Assembly: GCA_019459145.1 (NCBI GenBank)
Contig: JAIBEK010000053.1
Coordinates: forward strand, 1 to 64,000
From: Arenimonas sp.
GTDB taxonomy: Bacteria > Pseudomonadota > Alphaproteobacteria > Rhizobiales > Rhizobiaceae
Reading direction: 5' to 3'
DNA length: 64,000 nucleotides
A program made the position numbers and the translations under genes. The notes below the pieces were generated by a model, which ran no database searches, was not told where the DNA came from, and was given only the letters and a program-made list of their open reading frames with translations. Each line of letters opens with the position of its first letter. Position 1 is the first letter of the stretch. Shown here one piece after another: positions 17,654 to 26,746 of this stretch.

Positions 17654-18598
17654 TCAGCGGGTCCGGATCGCAACAAACAGAATGCCGAGGACCGGTTTTC
17701 CGCCATCCATGCGAATGATCGTCCGCTCGATTTCGCAAATCTGGAAGCCGGCGGCGGCAAGGGCGGCGCGGACATAGGTTTCCGAATGGGCATAGCGCAG
17801 CGAAGGCGCCAGGTGAAAGCCCTCTGGCGTGCCAGCATCCTCGACGGAAAAGGCGAAGAGTGCGCCGGGTTCAGCGAGTTCGGCGCCAAGGGAAAAGGCA
17901 TTCGACAGGTCGCCGAGATACATCAGCACATCGGCGGCGGCGACGAGCTCGGCGCGGCCTCGCGCCAGACCATCGGCGAAGAGTTGCGAGCCTTCGGCAT
18001 CGCGCGACAGGTCGGAGCGCGCGAGATGGTCGTAGATCCCCTTCTCCTCGGCCTTGGTGAGCATGTTGGCCGAGAGATCGAAGCCTTCGAGCCGCCGGAC
18101 GGTCTCGCGGATTTCCACGCCGAACAGGCCGGTGCCGCAGCCGAGGTCGATGGCGCAGGCGAACGGGCCGCCCTCGCCCCGCACCTTGCGCACCAGCACC
18201 GCGAGCTTGCCGGGCACCGAATAGTCGAGCCGCTCGACCAGGGCCGCCTCGAAACGGTCGGCATAATCGTCGAACAGGGCCTCGACATAGCGGCTCGGCG
18301 GCCTGTCGGGTGTTTCGACGGCGCCGAGCAGCGCGAGCTTCAGGCCGGCGCCGAAGATGTCCTCCGGATCGAGCGCCAGGACCTGTCGGAGCGCCTCTGC
18401 CGCTTGGCCGCCAAGGCCCGCCTTCTCGCGATATTCGCCAAGGCGCAGCCAGCCGGCGGCCCAGGCGGGCGCCAGTTCCAGCGCCTGCTCCATCAATTCG
18501 GCCGCCGCCGCAGGATCGCCACTTTCGGCGAGCATGCGGGCATAGTCGGCGCGACGGTCGGCAATGACGTCGCCGGAGGAAAACTGCGTGGGCTGCAT
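17654..18598 (-). CDS. TPR-containing SAM-dependent methyltransferase
   Basis: A 314-residue cytoplasmic protein. Residues about 15-95 are TPR-like helices (AAAELMEQALELAPAWAAGW, GQAAEALRQVLALDPEDI). A class I methyltransferase fold follows, with motif I AIDLGCGTGLFG near residue 150 and ADVLMYLGDL near 220. The ATG at 18598 (MQPTQFSSGD) has GGATTTCACC in front. The upstream part of the frame is unlikely to be translated. The substrate is unknown; the TPR region suggests a protein partner. Confidence 0.85.
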   Translation of the reverse strand: MQPTQFSSGDVIADRRADYARMLAESGDPAAAAELMEQALELAPAWAAGWLRLGEYREKAGLGGQAAEALRQVLALDPEDIFGAGLKLALLGAVETPDRPPSRYVEALFDDYADRFEAALVERLDYSVPGKLAVLVRKVRGEGGPFACAIDLGCGTGLFGVEIRETVRRLEGFDLSANMLTKAEEKGIYDHLARSDLSRDAEGSQLFADGLARGRAELVAAADVLMYLGDLSNAFSLGAELAEPGALFAFSVEDAGTPEGFHLAPSLRYAHSETYVRAALAAAGFQICEIERTIIRMDGGKPVLGILFVAIRTR

Positions 18599-18746
18599 GG
18601 TGAAATCCCGTGGATCAGGCGGCACTTGACCGAAGGGCCGAAAAAACACAAGAGCTAAGTTGTGCGGGCGCAAGAGGCAGGCGATGGCGCCCCTCGCTTG
18701 CGGGAAACGGCGCCTCTTCCTATGTGAGGGCAAACAGGAGATTGCC

Positions 18747-19013
18747 ATGGCCGACCAGGTCAACAGATTCCTCGGCGACACGCCGGGCCGGACGATCATC
18801 AAGCTCGTCGTCGTATCGCTGATCGTCGGTTTCATCATGCATGTGTTCGGCATCTACCCCGTCGACATCCTCGAAGGCATCCGCCACTTCTTCATCGAGC
18901 TCTGGTATCGCGGTTTCGCCGCGCTCGGACGGGTCGGCGACTATCTGCTGCTCGGCGCGACCATCGTCATCCCGGTCTTCATCGTGCTGAGGTTGATCAG
19001 TGCACGCAAATGA
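18747..19013 (+). CDS. Small membrane protein, DUF6460-like
   Basis: An 88-residue protein with two hydrophobic segments (IIKLVVVSLIVGFIMHVFG and YLLLGATIVIPVFIVLRLI). It matches my memory of a short rhizobial family (DUF6460) beginning MADQVNRFLGDTPG; the family name is uncertain. The ATG follows AGGAG at 18736-18740. Its 3' end overlaps the next gene by 14 bases, so the two are translationally coupled. Confidence 0.75.
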   Translation: MADQVNRFLGDTPGRTIIKLVVVSLIVGFIMHVFGIYPVDILEGIRHFFIELWYRGFAALGRVGDYLLLGATIVIPVFIVLRLISARK

Positions 19014-19509
19014 GTCGATCCCCCTTCTGCCGCGTCGCCGGCTGATCGTACTGGCCGGGACCGGGCTGTTTGCCGCCCTTGCCGGTTGCCGCAGCACGGA
19101 CATCCTTTCGACCAGCGAAGACCTGTCGAAGGCCGAGACCGAGGGCGCGCTGCCGATCGTCAACGGCTTGCGCGCGAAGAAGGGGCTTGCCACTCTGGAG
19201 AAGCACCCGGCAGCGGAGAGCGCCGCCATGGTCCAGGCCAGGCGCATGGCCAAGGCCGGGAAGATGTCGCACCTGATCGGCTTCAATGACAGCTTTCTCG
19301 AGCGCATGAAGTCCACCAAAGTGCCGCTGCCGGCCGCGGAAAACATTGCGACCGGCCAAGACAGCGTCGAGCGCGCGGTGCAGGCCTGGATCGATTCGAA
19401 GAAGCATCTCGACAACATGCTCGGCGCCTATCAGGGCCTCGGCGTCGCCGTCGCGCGCCACCCCTCTTCCGCCAACCGCCCCTATTGGGCCATGGTGCTG
19501 TCGGCCTGA
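19000..19509 (+). CDS. CAP-domain (SCP/PR1-like) lipoprotein
   Basis: A 169-residue protein with a lipoprotein-type leader: basic start (LLPRRRLIV), hydrophobic core, then lipobox LAGC at about residues 27-30. The rest is a CAP domain (LPIVNGLRAKKGL, AAESAAMVQARRMAKAGKMS, AENIATGQDSVERAVQAWI, GAYQGLGVAVAR). CAP proteins of bacteria are secreted or membrane-anchored, and their roles are mostly unknown. The GTG start at 19000 overlaps the preceding gene. The classical catalytic His/Glu pair is only partly recognisable (MSHLIGF, AENIATG). Confidence 0.85.
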   Translation: MHANESIPLLPRRRLIVLAGTGLFAALAGCRSTDILSTSEDLSKAETEGALPIVNGLRAKKGLATLEKHPAAESAAMVQARRMAKAGKMSHLIGFNDSFLERMKSTKVPLPAAENIATGQDSVERAVQAWIDSKKHLDNMLGAYQGLGVAVARHPSSANRPYWAMVLSA

Positions 19510-19547
19510 GCGATTCCCGCCCCGGCGCAAAGTCAGTGGGCGCAGGC

Positions 19548-20891
19548 ATGGACACGAAAATTAAGCCGGTTCGGATCATCGAAGTCACACACCGCTCGGT
19601 GCTGGCGATCGCCGTGCCGATGACGCTCGGTTACGTCACCACGCCGCTGCTCGGGCTCACCGACACAGCGGTGATCGGCCGCACCGGCGAGGCGGCGGCG
19701 CTGGCCGGGCTTGCCATTGCCGCCGCCCTCTTCGACCTGTTGTTCGGCAGCCTGAATTTCCTGCGCGCCTCGACCACGGCGCTGGTGGCACAGGCCGCGG
19801 GTCGCGGCGACGCGCCGGAGCTGTTTGCCGTCTTCTGGCGCTCGGTGGCGCTTTCGCTCGTCTTCGGCCTGATGATCCTTGGATTGTCGCCGCTGATCAT
19901 TTCCGGTGGCCTGAAGATGATGGGCGCCGAGGGCGGGGTTGCAGAAGCTGCGACAACCTATATCGCCATCCGCATCCTTGCCGGCCCGGTGACGCTCATC
20001 AATTTCACCCTGCTCGGCTTCGTGCTGGGACGGGGTCTCGGCTCTGTCGGGCTCGCTCTGCAGATCCTGCTGAACGGCATCAATATCGTCATGTCGATCC
20101 TGCTCGGCCTTTCCCTTGGCCTCGGGATCGCCGGCGTCGCCTGGGGCACGGTGATCGGCGAGACGGTGGCGGCGCTTGCGGGCCTTGCCTTCGTGTTCTG
20201 GCGCTACGGACCGGCCGCCATTCCGCGGCTGTCGATGCTAACCGACGGGGCGAAGCTGAAGCAACTCTTCAACCTCAACCGCGACATCCTGATCCGCACC
20301 TTCTCACTGATCACCGCCTTCACCGTGATGACGCGGGTGGGCGCCAGCTTCGGTCCGGTGGCGCTTGCCGCCAATGCGGTGCTGATGAACTTCTTCATGA
20401 TCTCAAGCTTCTACCTCGACGGCATTGCCACCGCCGCAGAGCAGATCGCCGGGGAAACGGTCGGGGCACGCTATCGGCCCGGCTTCGAGCGCGCGGTGAA
20501 GCTAACCGGCATCTGGTCGCTCGGACTGGCGCTGGCCAGTCTTTTCTTCTTCCTTAGCCTCGGACCGTCGATCATCGGCTTCATCACCACGGCACAGGAC
20601 GTGCGCACTGCCGCCGAACTCTACCTGCCCTATGCGGCGTTTACGGCGCTGACCGGGGCGCTCGCCTTCCAGATGGACGGCATCTTCATCGGCGCCGCCT
20701 GGTCGCGCGAGATGCGCAACATGATGATCGTGGCGCTGGCCGGTTATCTGGCGACGCTCGCAGCGCTCGTTCCGACCTTCGGCAATCACGGCCTGTGGAT
20801 CGCGCTCAACGTGTTTCTGGCGCTGCGCGGCCTGCTGCTGCTGTCGCGGCTCAAGCCCAAGCTCGATCAGACCTTCGCGGCGAGCCAGTAG
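19548..20891 (+). CDS. MATE family efflux transporter (DinF-like)
   Basis: A 447-residue membrane protein with about 12 helices and the MATE double layout: PMTLGYVTTPLLGLTDTAVIG at the N terminus, a related second half after about residue 230 (FSLITAFTVMTRVGASFGPVA). It belongs to the DinF/NorM superfamily, which exports cationic drugs by Na+ or H+ antiport. ATG at 19548; ribosome site weak. Its last 25 bases overlap convergently with pyrD. The substrate is unknown. Confidence 0.87.
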   Translation: MDTKIKPVRIIEVTHRSVLAIAVPMTLGYVTTPLLGLTDTAVIGRTGEAAALAGLAIAAALFDLLFGSLNFLRASTTALVAQAAGRGDAPELFAVFWRSVALSLVFGLMILGLSPLIISGGLKMMGAEGGVAEAATTYIAIRILAGPVTLINFTLLGFVLGRGLGSVGLALQILLNGINIVMSILLGLSLGLGIAGVAWGTVIGETVAALAGLAFVFWRYGPAAIPRLSMLTDGAKLKQLFNLNRDILIRTFSLITAFTVMTRVGASFGPVALAANAVLMNFFMISSFYLDGIATAAEQIAGETVGARYRPGFERAVKLTGIWSLGLALASLFFFLSLGPSIIGFITTAQDVRTAAELYLPYAAFTALTGALAFQMDGIFIGAAWSREMRNMMIVALAGYLATLAALVPTFGNHGLWIALNVFLALRGLLLLSRLKPKLDQTFAASQ

Positions 20892-21955
20892 TCGAGGCGT
20901 GTGTCGCGCAGCTCGCGGATCGAGGAGACCTTTTCCCGGTCGAGCAGCGCCGACAGGCCGCGCACGATGCGGGCCGGAAGACCGGGGCCTTCATAGACCA
21001 TGCAGGAATAGAGCTGGACCAGATCGGCACCGGCGCGGATCTTTTCCAGCGCCGTTTCGGCCGATGACACGCCGCCGACGCCGATGATCGGCATGGCCGG
21101 GCCGACGCGGCTGCGCATGCGGGCAAGCACCGCCGTCGATTTGTCGAACAGCGGCTTGCCCGACAGCCCGCCCGCCTCGCTGGCGAGACGCGCATCGGTG
21201 AGGCCGTCGCGGGAAAGCGTGGTGTTGGAGACGATCAGCCCGTCGAGATCATGCGCCACCGCTTCGGCGGCGATGTCGTCCATGCCCTCCTCCGTCAGAT
21301 CCGGTGCGACCTTGAGGAAAACCGGGCGGCGCAGGCCGGTCGCCGCAGCGATTTCGTCGCGGGCGGCGAGCACGGCCGACAAAAGCGCCGACAGGCTCTC
21401 ACGCGCCTGCAGGTCGCGCAGGCCCGGCGTGTTGGGCGAGGAGATGTTGGCGGTGAAATAGGAGGCGACGCCGGCAAAACGGCGGATGCCTTCGACATAG
21501 TCGGCAATGCGGTCCACGCTGTCCTTGTTGGCGCCGATATTGACGCCGACGATGCCTGAGGGCCGGCGGGCCAGCAGCCGGGCCAAGGCCGCCGCGTGGC
21601 CTTCATTGTTGAATCCGAGACGGTTGATCACCGCCAAGTCCTTTTCCAGCCGGAAGATGCGCGGTTTGGGATTGCCGGCCTGCGGCTTCGGCGTCAGCGT
21701 GCCAACCTCGGCAAAGCCGAAGCCGAGCCGCAGCAGCGCGTCGGGAACTTCGGCATTCTTGTCAAAGCCGGCGGCCATGCCGAGCGGGTTGGGGAACTCA
21801 AGGCCGGCGACGGTAACGGCGAGCCGCGGATCGCCCTTCAGCGCGCAGCCCGGCACGAGGCCGGATTTGAGCGCCGCGATCGACAGGCCATGGGCGGTCT
21901 CGGCGTCGAACAGGAACAAGCCGCGGCGGGCAATCGTCTTGAAGGCATCGATCAT
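20867..21955 (-). CDS. pyrD: Dihydroorotate dehydrogenase (quinone), class 2
   Basis: A 362-residue enzyme that oxidises dihydroorotate to orotate in pyrimidine synthesis, passing electrons to quinone at the membrane. Class 2 features are an N-terminal helical extension (MIDAFKTIARRGLFLFDAE), the FMN site (GMAAGFDKNAE), NRLGFNNEG, the catalytic-loop motif ISSPNTPGLRDLQ and IIGVGGVSSAETALEKI. The ATG at 21955 overlaps the stop of the DUF952 gene in a TCAT junction, so the two form an operon. The much longer open frame upstream is not coding. Confidence 0.95.
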   Translation of the reverse strand: MIDAFKTIARRGLFLFDAETAHGLSIAALKSGLVPGCALKGDPRLAVTVAGLEFPNPLGMAAGFDKNAEVPDALLRLGFGFAEVGTLTPKPQAGNPKPRIFRLEKDLAVINRLGFNNEGHAAALARLLARRPSGIVGVNIGANKDSVDRIADYVEGIRRFAGVASYFTANISSPNTPGLRDLQARESLSALLSAVLAARDEIAAATGLRRPVFLKVAPDLTEEGMDDIAAEAVAHDLDGLIVSNTTLSRDGLTDARLASEAGGLSGKPLFDKSTAVLARMRSRVGPAMPIIGVGGVSSAETALEKIRAGADLVQLYSCMVYEGPGLPARIVRGLSALLDREKVSSIRELRDTRLDYWLAAKV

Positions 21956-22299
21956 CGGTCCATCTCCGGAAAGACATGCTGGCCATCCTCGCCGAGCGGC
22001 AGCGGCTTTTCCCACAGCACGGCATCGAGCGGCAGGTTGGCATAGAGGTGGGGAAAGAGATCGCCGCCACGCGACGGCTCGAAGCGCAGCGCCGCGCCGA
22101 GGGCGCCCGTATCGACGGCGACAAGTAGCAGGCCCTCGACCCCGGCAAAGTGGCGCGCCGCCGTCTCGACCGCCTGGGCGGCGGTGGAAAAATGGATGTA
22201 GCCGTCGGTGAGATCGATCGCCGCCCCGCGAAATACTCCGCTGCTGCGCGCCTCCTGCCATATTTCGCGCGGCACGATCTTGTATATGATCCGATCCAA
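21952..22299 (-). CDS. DUF952 family protein
   Basis: A 115-residue protein with the DUF952 pattern: IIYKIVPREIWQEA, DGYIHFSTAAQAVETAARHFAG and FPHLYANLPLDAVLWEKPLP. The family is related by fold to ADP-ribosyl/tRNA 2'-phosphotransferase-type proteins but has no proven role. It directly precedes pyrD with a 4-base overlap, an arrangement seen across rhizobia, so co-expression is expected. Confidence 0.88.
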   Translation of the reverse strand: MDRIIYKIVPREIWQEARSSGVFRGAAIDLTDGYIHFSTAAQAVETAARHFAGVEGLLLVAVDTGALGAALRFEPSRGGDLFPHLYANLPLDAVLWEKPLPLGEDGQHVFPEMDR

Positions 22300-22417
22300 G
22301 GGTCCGTCCTTCCATCAGCGGAAACTTCCGTTGGCGGTTTGCCGCAAACCGGACGGCTTGTCCACGCTTGATGCTCGAAGCGACGAGCGGCCCCTGACGA
22401 ATTAGAGGAGATCGCCG

Positions 22418-22849
22418 ATGCGACCGATGCCGAGCCTGCCGAAGACCCTTTTTCTCATTGCCGCGACGGCCACCGCAGCCCCGGCTCTCGCTGAGGATAC
22501 CGATCTGGCGCGCTTCGCGCTGGAAAAGACAGAGAGCGGCTTTGTTCGCCTCGACCGCAAGACCGGGGCGCTGACGCTTTGCCAGGAGAAGGACGGGGCG
22601 CTCACCTGCCGCATGGCCGCCGACGAGCGGGCCGCCTACGAGGAAGACCTCACGCGGCTGGAAAAACGGGTGGAGGCGCTGGAGAAGAGCCTTGCTGCGG
22701 GCCGTCCCCTGGCAAACGGCGAGCCGCTGCCCAGCGACGAGGAAGTCGAGCGGTCGATCGGCATCATGGAACGCTTCATGCGCAGCTTCTTCGGCTTGGT
22801 GGAGGAGTTCAAGGCCAAGGAAGACGGCGCAACGCCCGACAAGACATAG
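22418..22849 (+). CDS. Secreted protein of unknown function with short coiled coil
   Basis: A 143-residue protein with a signal peptide (LPKTLFLIAATATAAPALAE, cut after ALA), a short beta-rich piece with two cysteines (LTLCQEKDGALTCRMA, probably a disulfide) and a coiled coil (ERAAYEEDLTRLEKRVEALEK). Strong ribosome site GAGGAG. I do not recognise a named family. It is probably periplasmic. Confidence 0.7.
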   Translation: MRPMPSLPKTLFLIAATATAAPALAEDTDLARFALEKTESGFVRLDRKTGALTLCQEKDGALTCRMAADERAAYEEDLTRLEKRVEALEKSLAAGRPLANGEPLPSDEEVERSIGIMERFMRSFFGLVEEFKAKEDGATPDKT

Positions 22850-22938
22850 ACTATTGTTTATGTTCACCGCAGCCGCTAAATAGACAAGGAGCCGTTCACG
22901 CGGTGTTCAGGACTTCGCTCTTGGGAGGGGGCTTCGAC

Positions 22939-23586
22939 ATGACGGCATCGACCTTCATCATTGCAGACGATCATCCGCTCTTTCGCGGCGCGTTGCGCCA
23001 GGCCGTCAGCCGCATCGAGGGGGAGCAGACAATCGTCGAGGCGGGTGACTTCGAGGCCGCGCGCAAGGCCGCAGCCAGCCACACCGACGCCGAACTGATG
23101 CTGCTCGATCTTTCCATGCCCGGCGTTTCCGGCTTTTCCGGCCTGATGGCGCTTCGCGCCGAATTCGCCAGCCTGCCGATCGTCATCGTGTCGGCCAGCG
23201 ACGATCCGACTACCATCCGCCGCGCCCTGGAACTGGGCGCCTCTGGCTTCATTTCCAAGTCGTCCGGCATCGACGACATCCGCGCCGCCATCCAGTCGGT
23301 GCTGGAGGGCGACATCTGGACGCCGAAATTCTACCAGGGCGGGCAGGAACAGGACCCCGACGTCGCCGACCTGATCAACCGGCTGAGAACGCTCACCCCG
23401 CAGCAGAGCCGTGTCCTCGGCATGCTGGGCGAAGGGCTGCTGAACAAGCAGATCGCCTATGAACTCGGTGTATCGGAAGCAACCATCAAGGCGCATGTCT
23501 CGGCGATCCTGCTGAAGCTCAAGGTCGACAGCCGCACCCAGGCGGTCATCCAGCTCGGCAAGATCAACATGGCCATGGTGGCCTGA
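22939..23586 (+). CDS. LuxR/NarL-type response regulator
   Basis: A 215-residue response regulator: receiver domain with phospho-acceptor Asp57 (LMLLDLSMPGVSG), acidic pair Asp10/Asp11, conserved Lys in FISKSSG near 107, then a LuxR HTH (LTPQQSRVLGMLGEGLLNKQ, ELGVSEATIKAHVSAILLKL). Ribosome site GGGAGGGGG. No histidine kinase is adjacent, so it is an orphan regulator here; targets are unknown. Confidence 0.88.
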   Translation: MTASTFIIADDHPLFRGALRQAVSRIEGEQTIVEAGDFEAARKAAASHTDAELMLLDLSMPGVSGFSGLMALRAEFASLPIVIVSASDDPTTIRRALELGASGFISKSSGIDDIRAAIQSVLEGDIWTPKFYQGGQEQDPDVADLINRLRTLTPQQSRVLGMLGEGLLNKQIAYELGVSEATIKAHVSAILLKLKVDSRTQAVIQLGKINMAMVA

Positions 23587-23735
23587 CTCGGGGCGCCTCC
23601 AGGACACGAGCACCCGAGCAAGGATTTTATTCCTTTTCGACTTTACGGACATGACCAGATTCGCTAGAGTTCCGGCATCTTGCCGGGACGGGGCGTATGG
23701 GTGCCGTCGTCGCCGGCCCTGGAGCATGAGCGACG

Positions 23736-24398
23736 ATGCTTTCGCATGACACCATATGGGCCGCGATCGACAGGCTCGCCGAGCGCAACCAGTTGACCCC
23801 TTCGGGCCTGGCGCGTCGGGCGGGCCTCGACCCGACATCCTTCAACAAATCGAAGCGGACCGGGCCCGACGGGCGCATGCGCTGGCCTTCGACCGAGTCC
23901 ATTTCCAAGGTACTGGACGCCACCGGGACCGGCATCGACCAGTTCATGGGCTTCATCCAGCCGGAGACGGACGGAACGGTGCCGAACGGCGCCTTTCCGC
24001 CGCAGGCCGGATCGATCCCGCTGCTCGGCTTTGCCCAGGCGGGCGCCGGCGGCTTCTTCGACGATGGCGGCTTTCCCGCCGGCCAGGGCTGGGACGTGGT
24101 CGAGTTTCCCGCCTCGCCGGCGCGCAAGTCAGGGGTCTATGCGCTGGAGGTGCAGGGCGACAGCATGAAGCCGCTCTACCGCGACGGCGACGTGCTGATC
24201 GTCGAGCCGGGCGCCCAGGTCAGGCGCGGCGACCGCGTGGTGGTCAAGACCCGCGACGGCGAAGTGATGGCCAAGGTGCTGGCCCGCCAGTCGGCCAAAT
24301 CCATCGAACTGATGTCGCTCAATCCGGAGCATCCGAACCGCAATCTCGACATGACCGATGTCGAATGGATCGCACGGATCATCTGGGCCAGCCAGTAG
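23736..24398 (+). CDS. XRE/S24 LexA-like transcriptional regulator
   Basis: A 220-residue protein: N-terminal HTH (residues 1-70, LTPSGLARRAGLDPTSFNK), then a peptidase S24 domain. Catalytic serine is Ser143 in GDSMKPLY and catalytic lysine Lys180 in GEVMAKVL. An AGAGG stretch near residues 102-106 is in the place of the LexA/CI Ala-Gly cleavage site, so self-cleavage on DNA damage is plausible. There are no phage genes around it, and similar chromosomal genes are widespread in rhizobia, so it is probably a host regulator rather than a prophage repressor. Confidence 0.85.
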   Translation: MLSHDTIWAAIDRLAERNQLTPSGLARRAGLDPTSFNKSKRTGPDGRMRWPSTESISKVLDATGTGIDQFMGFIQPETDGTVPNGAFPPQAGSIPLLGFAQAGAGGFFDDGGFPAGQGWDVVEFPASPARKSGVYALEVQGDSMKPLYRDGDVLIVEPGAQVRRGDRVVVKTRDGEVMAKVLARQSAKSIELMSLNPEHPNRNLDMTDVEWIARIIWASQ

Positions 24399-24410
24399 GA
24401 AAATCGGCCT

Positions 24411-25220
24411 ATGCGTCCCTTGACCACCTTCGCCATCGGCCTGGCCGGCCTTGCCCTGTGGGCGACGCTGCTGAGCCTTGCCGGTCGCAATGTCGGCAAC
24501 GATAGTGCCGAGACCTTCGATATCGAGGATATGCCGACCGAATGGGTTGAGGCGGCGCCGGAGGAGAGCCCCTCCACGCCGGCCCATGACACGGTGCAGG
24601 CGCCGCCCGAGGCCGAGAGTGTTACCGACCCGGACCCGTCGGGCAATCAGGAAACGGGGCTGTTGCAGGCTGGCGCCGGCGCGGAAGATCGAGCAACGCC
24701 CGCAGCGAGCCGCCCTGACAGTCTCGAGGTGCGTCCGGTCAGCCCCGATCTTTTCGCTTCGCCGCTGACGCAAGCGGCCGGCCCGCTGGAGCGGATCGCA
24801 CCCCGCGACCCGCCCGCCGACAAGGCGCCCGAGCGCGTCAAGCTCGTGCTTCTGCCTCGGCCGGAATCGGTCGAGGCCGGGCTGATCGCCTTCGGCTCGC
24901 GCAATCTGAAACTTTCCGACATCACCACCACCGACCGGATGCGTGTCTGCCCGACATCGAAGGGCGGCGACTGGCCGTGCGGCATGGTGGCCCGCACCCA
25001 GCAGCGGCTTTTCCTGCGCAACCGCACCATTGCCTGCGACGCCGACAGCGCCGATTGGAATGGCACGATCGAGGCGCATTGCACGGTCGGCGAACTCGAT
25101 ATCGCCAGATGGCTTGCCGAGTACGGCTGGGTGGAGGCGCCACAGGGCTCGCCGCTTGCAGGACTGGTCGAAAGGGCCCGCAGAGAGCGACGCGGCATTT
25201 TCGGCGACGACCAGCGTTGA
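24411..25220 (+). CDS. Thermonuclease-like (SNase fold) membrane-anchored protein
   Basis: A 269-residue protein with an N-terminal helix (TTFAIGLAGLALWATLLSLA), a 100-residue acidic Pro-rich linker, and a C-terminal SNase-like domain (IAFGSRNLKLSDITTTDRMRV, CTVGELDIARWLAEYGWVEA, LVERARRERRGIF). The GELDIARWLAEYGWVEA and ARRERRGIF motifs fit staphylococcal-nuclease folds, but the usual Arg/Glu catalytic set is not clear, so activity is doubtful. It follows the S24 regulator by 12 bases. Confidence 0.7.
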   Translation: MRPLTTFAIGLAGLALWATLLSLAGRNVGNDSAETFDIEDMPTEWVEAAPEESPSTPAHDTVQAPPEAESVTDPDPSGNQETGLLQAGAGAEDRATPAASRPDSLEVRPVSPDLFASPLTQAAGPLERIAPRDPPADKAPERVKLVLLPRPESVEAGLIAFGSRNLKLSDITTTDRMRVCPTSKGGDWPCGMVARTQQRLFLRNRTIACDADSADWNGTIEAHCTVGELDIARWLAEYGWVEAPQGSPLAGLVERARRERRGIFGDDQR

Positions 25221-25387
25221 ACGGCGGCTTGAAACCGCCGGCGGCAAACCCCAGATCGCTCCCGCTTCAAAATCAATCGCGGCAATGCCGTATCCATGAT
25301 TTCTAGGTGTTTCCGGGCGGAAAACCGCTTCGCATTTTGCCCGTAAATGCTCTAATCTGCCAGAAAACAACGAGGAATAACCGACAG

Positions 25388-25801
25388 ATGACAACGCCCG
25401 TAACGCCGCACGACGCCCTGATCTTCGTCATGGTGATGGCCTCCGCGGTCGACAATTCGATGAACGACAAGGAGCTTCGCCGCATCGGCCAGTTGATCGA
25501 CATCCTGCCGATCTTCGACGGGTTCGACAAGGACCGTCTGATCGAGGTTTCGCAGCGCTGCGCCGACATCCTGGCCGGTCCCGAAGGCCTGGACATCGCG
25601 CTCGAGGTCATCCGCGACGCCCTCCCGGCGCTCTCCCATGATACGGCCTATGCGCTTGCCGTCGAGGTCATGGCCGTCGACATGGCTGTCAAGCCCGAGG
25701 AGATCCGCCTGCTGCAATTGCTTCGCGACCGGCTGAAGCTGGACAAGCTGACCTGTGCGGCGATCGAGCACAGCGCGATCGCCCGCTACCGCCCGCTCTG
25801 A
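25388..25801 (+). CDS. TerB family (tellurite resistance) protein
   Basis: A 137-residue all-helical cytoplasmic protein with TerB features: FVMVMASAVDNSMNDKELRR, then AYALAVEVMAVDMAVKPEEI, where the two acidic segments are the TerB metal-binding-like repeats. ATG at 25388 with GAGGAATAA upstream. TerB-like proteins occur widely outside ter operons and their job is unknown; resistance to tellurite should not be inferred. Confidence 0.82.
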   Translation: MTTPVTPHDALIFVMVMASAVDNSMNDKELRRIGQLIDILPIFDGFDKDRLIEVSQRCADILAGPEGLDIALEVIRDALPALSHDTAYALAVEVMAVDMAVKPEEIRLLQLLRDRLKLDKLTCAAIEHSAIARYRPL

Positions 25802-25809
25802 TCCGCAAC

Positions 25810-25829
25810 GCCCCGGTGCTTTCCGGGGC
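25810..25829. terminator. Hairpin between convergent genes
   Basis: GCCCCGG (25810-25816) pairs with CCGGGGC (25823-25829) over a six-base loop, in the 36-base gap between the convergent terB and solute-binding genes. No T run follows, so it is a weak intrinsic terminator at best. Confidence 0.4.
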
Positions 25830-25837
25830 AGGTTCGC

Positions 25838-26746
25838 TCAGAAAATCCCATAGGGAAAATAGCGCAGGTAGATCTCCTGGAGCCGGCCATTGCGCGACAG
25901 TGCCGCGAGCGCACTGTCGAAGGCCGCCGCCAGCGCCGGGTCGTCACGCCGGACCATGATCGTCAGCCCCTCCCCCAGGAAGCGCTCGGACAGATAGGCG
26001 CCGCCGAAAAGGGCGCAGCAGCCGCCCGAGGCCTCGCCGGCCGTCCAGAACGACAACTGCAGGGAATCAGCGAACACGGCCTCGACCTTCTTGTCCTTCA
26101 GATCCTCGAGCATCCGGTCACGGTTCTCGAAGGGGACCGGCTCGATATTGGGGAAGAAGGCCCTCAGCATCGCCTCATGCGCCGTACCACCGACCACGCC
26201 GACACGACGGCCGAACAGGGCATTGGCATCCTCGCTGCCGAAGGCCGCCTGCTTGTGGCGGGCAAAGCGGGCCGGCAGTTGCATATAGGGTCGGCTGAAG
26301 GCGAAACGGCCGCGCAGGTCCTCGCTCACCGCCACCCCGGCCATCACGGCATCGCCCTGTCCACCGTTGAGCGCGCCCTCCAGTTCGGCATAGGGTAGAG
26401 CCTGGATCTGGCATTTCGCCTCGATACCGAGTTCGGCACAGAGGGCGCGGGACAGTTCGATATGGAAGCCCGAGAGCCGGCCGGTCTGGTCGGCGAAATT
26501 GAAGGGCGGGAAATCCGTCGTCGTCAGGAATCGCAAGCGTAGAAGGCCGGACAGGTCGGGGCGTGGCAGACGCTCGCGGGCATCGAACAGCACCGGCAAA
26601 TCCCCGGCCCGCGACGGATGCGGCGCGCTGATCGCGACAAGGAAAGCACAGGTCAGCACAGCGAAAAAGCGCGCCCCCTGAAAATACAGGGATGAAACTA
26701 CTGCGTGTATCATTATGATCCGCTTTGGGGATAGCTGGGACGTCAT
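25838..26746 (-). CDS. Periplasmic amino-acid-type solute-binding protein (SBP family 3)
   Basis: About 302 residues: signal peptide (FFAVLTCAFLVAISA..PSRAGD) followed by a two-lobed SBP_bac_3 domain (LRFLTTTDFPPFNFADQTGRL, GFHIELSRALCAELGIEAKC, FSRPYMQLPARF, VGVVGGTAHEAMLRAFFP). These bind amino acids or similar ligands for ABC uptake. No permease or ATPase is nearby, so it is an orphan binding protein. The start is uncertain: 26746 or 26713 are both possible, and a dyad at 26741-26758 overlaps the earlier one, favouring 26713. Confidence 0.83.
   Translation of the reverse strand: MTSQLSPKRIIMIHAVVSSLYFQGARFFAVLTCAFLVAISAPHPSRAGDLPVLFDARERLPRPDLSGLLRLRFLTTTDFPPFNFADQTGRLSGFHIELSRALCAELGIEAKCQIQALPYAELEGALNGGQGDAVMAGVAVSEDLRGRFAFSRPYMQLPARFARHKQAAFGSEDANALFGRRVGVVGGTAHEAMLRAFFPNIEPVPFENRDRMLEDLKDKKVEAVFADSLQLSFWTAGEASGGCCALFGGAYLSERFLGEGLTIMVRRDDPALAAAFDSALAALSRNGRLQEIYLRYFPYGIF

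Noticed and set aside
21956-22867. N-terminal extension of pyrD to 666 residues
   Set aside because: The frame upstream of 21955 overlaps the DUF952 gene and the next divergent promoter and has no homology.
23736-24398. Prophage repressor
   Set aside because: No integrase, structural or lysis genes in the area, and base composition matches the chromosome.
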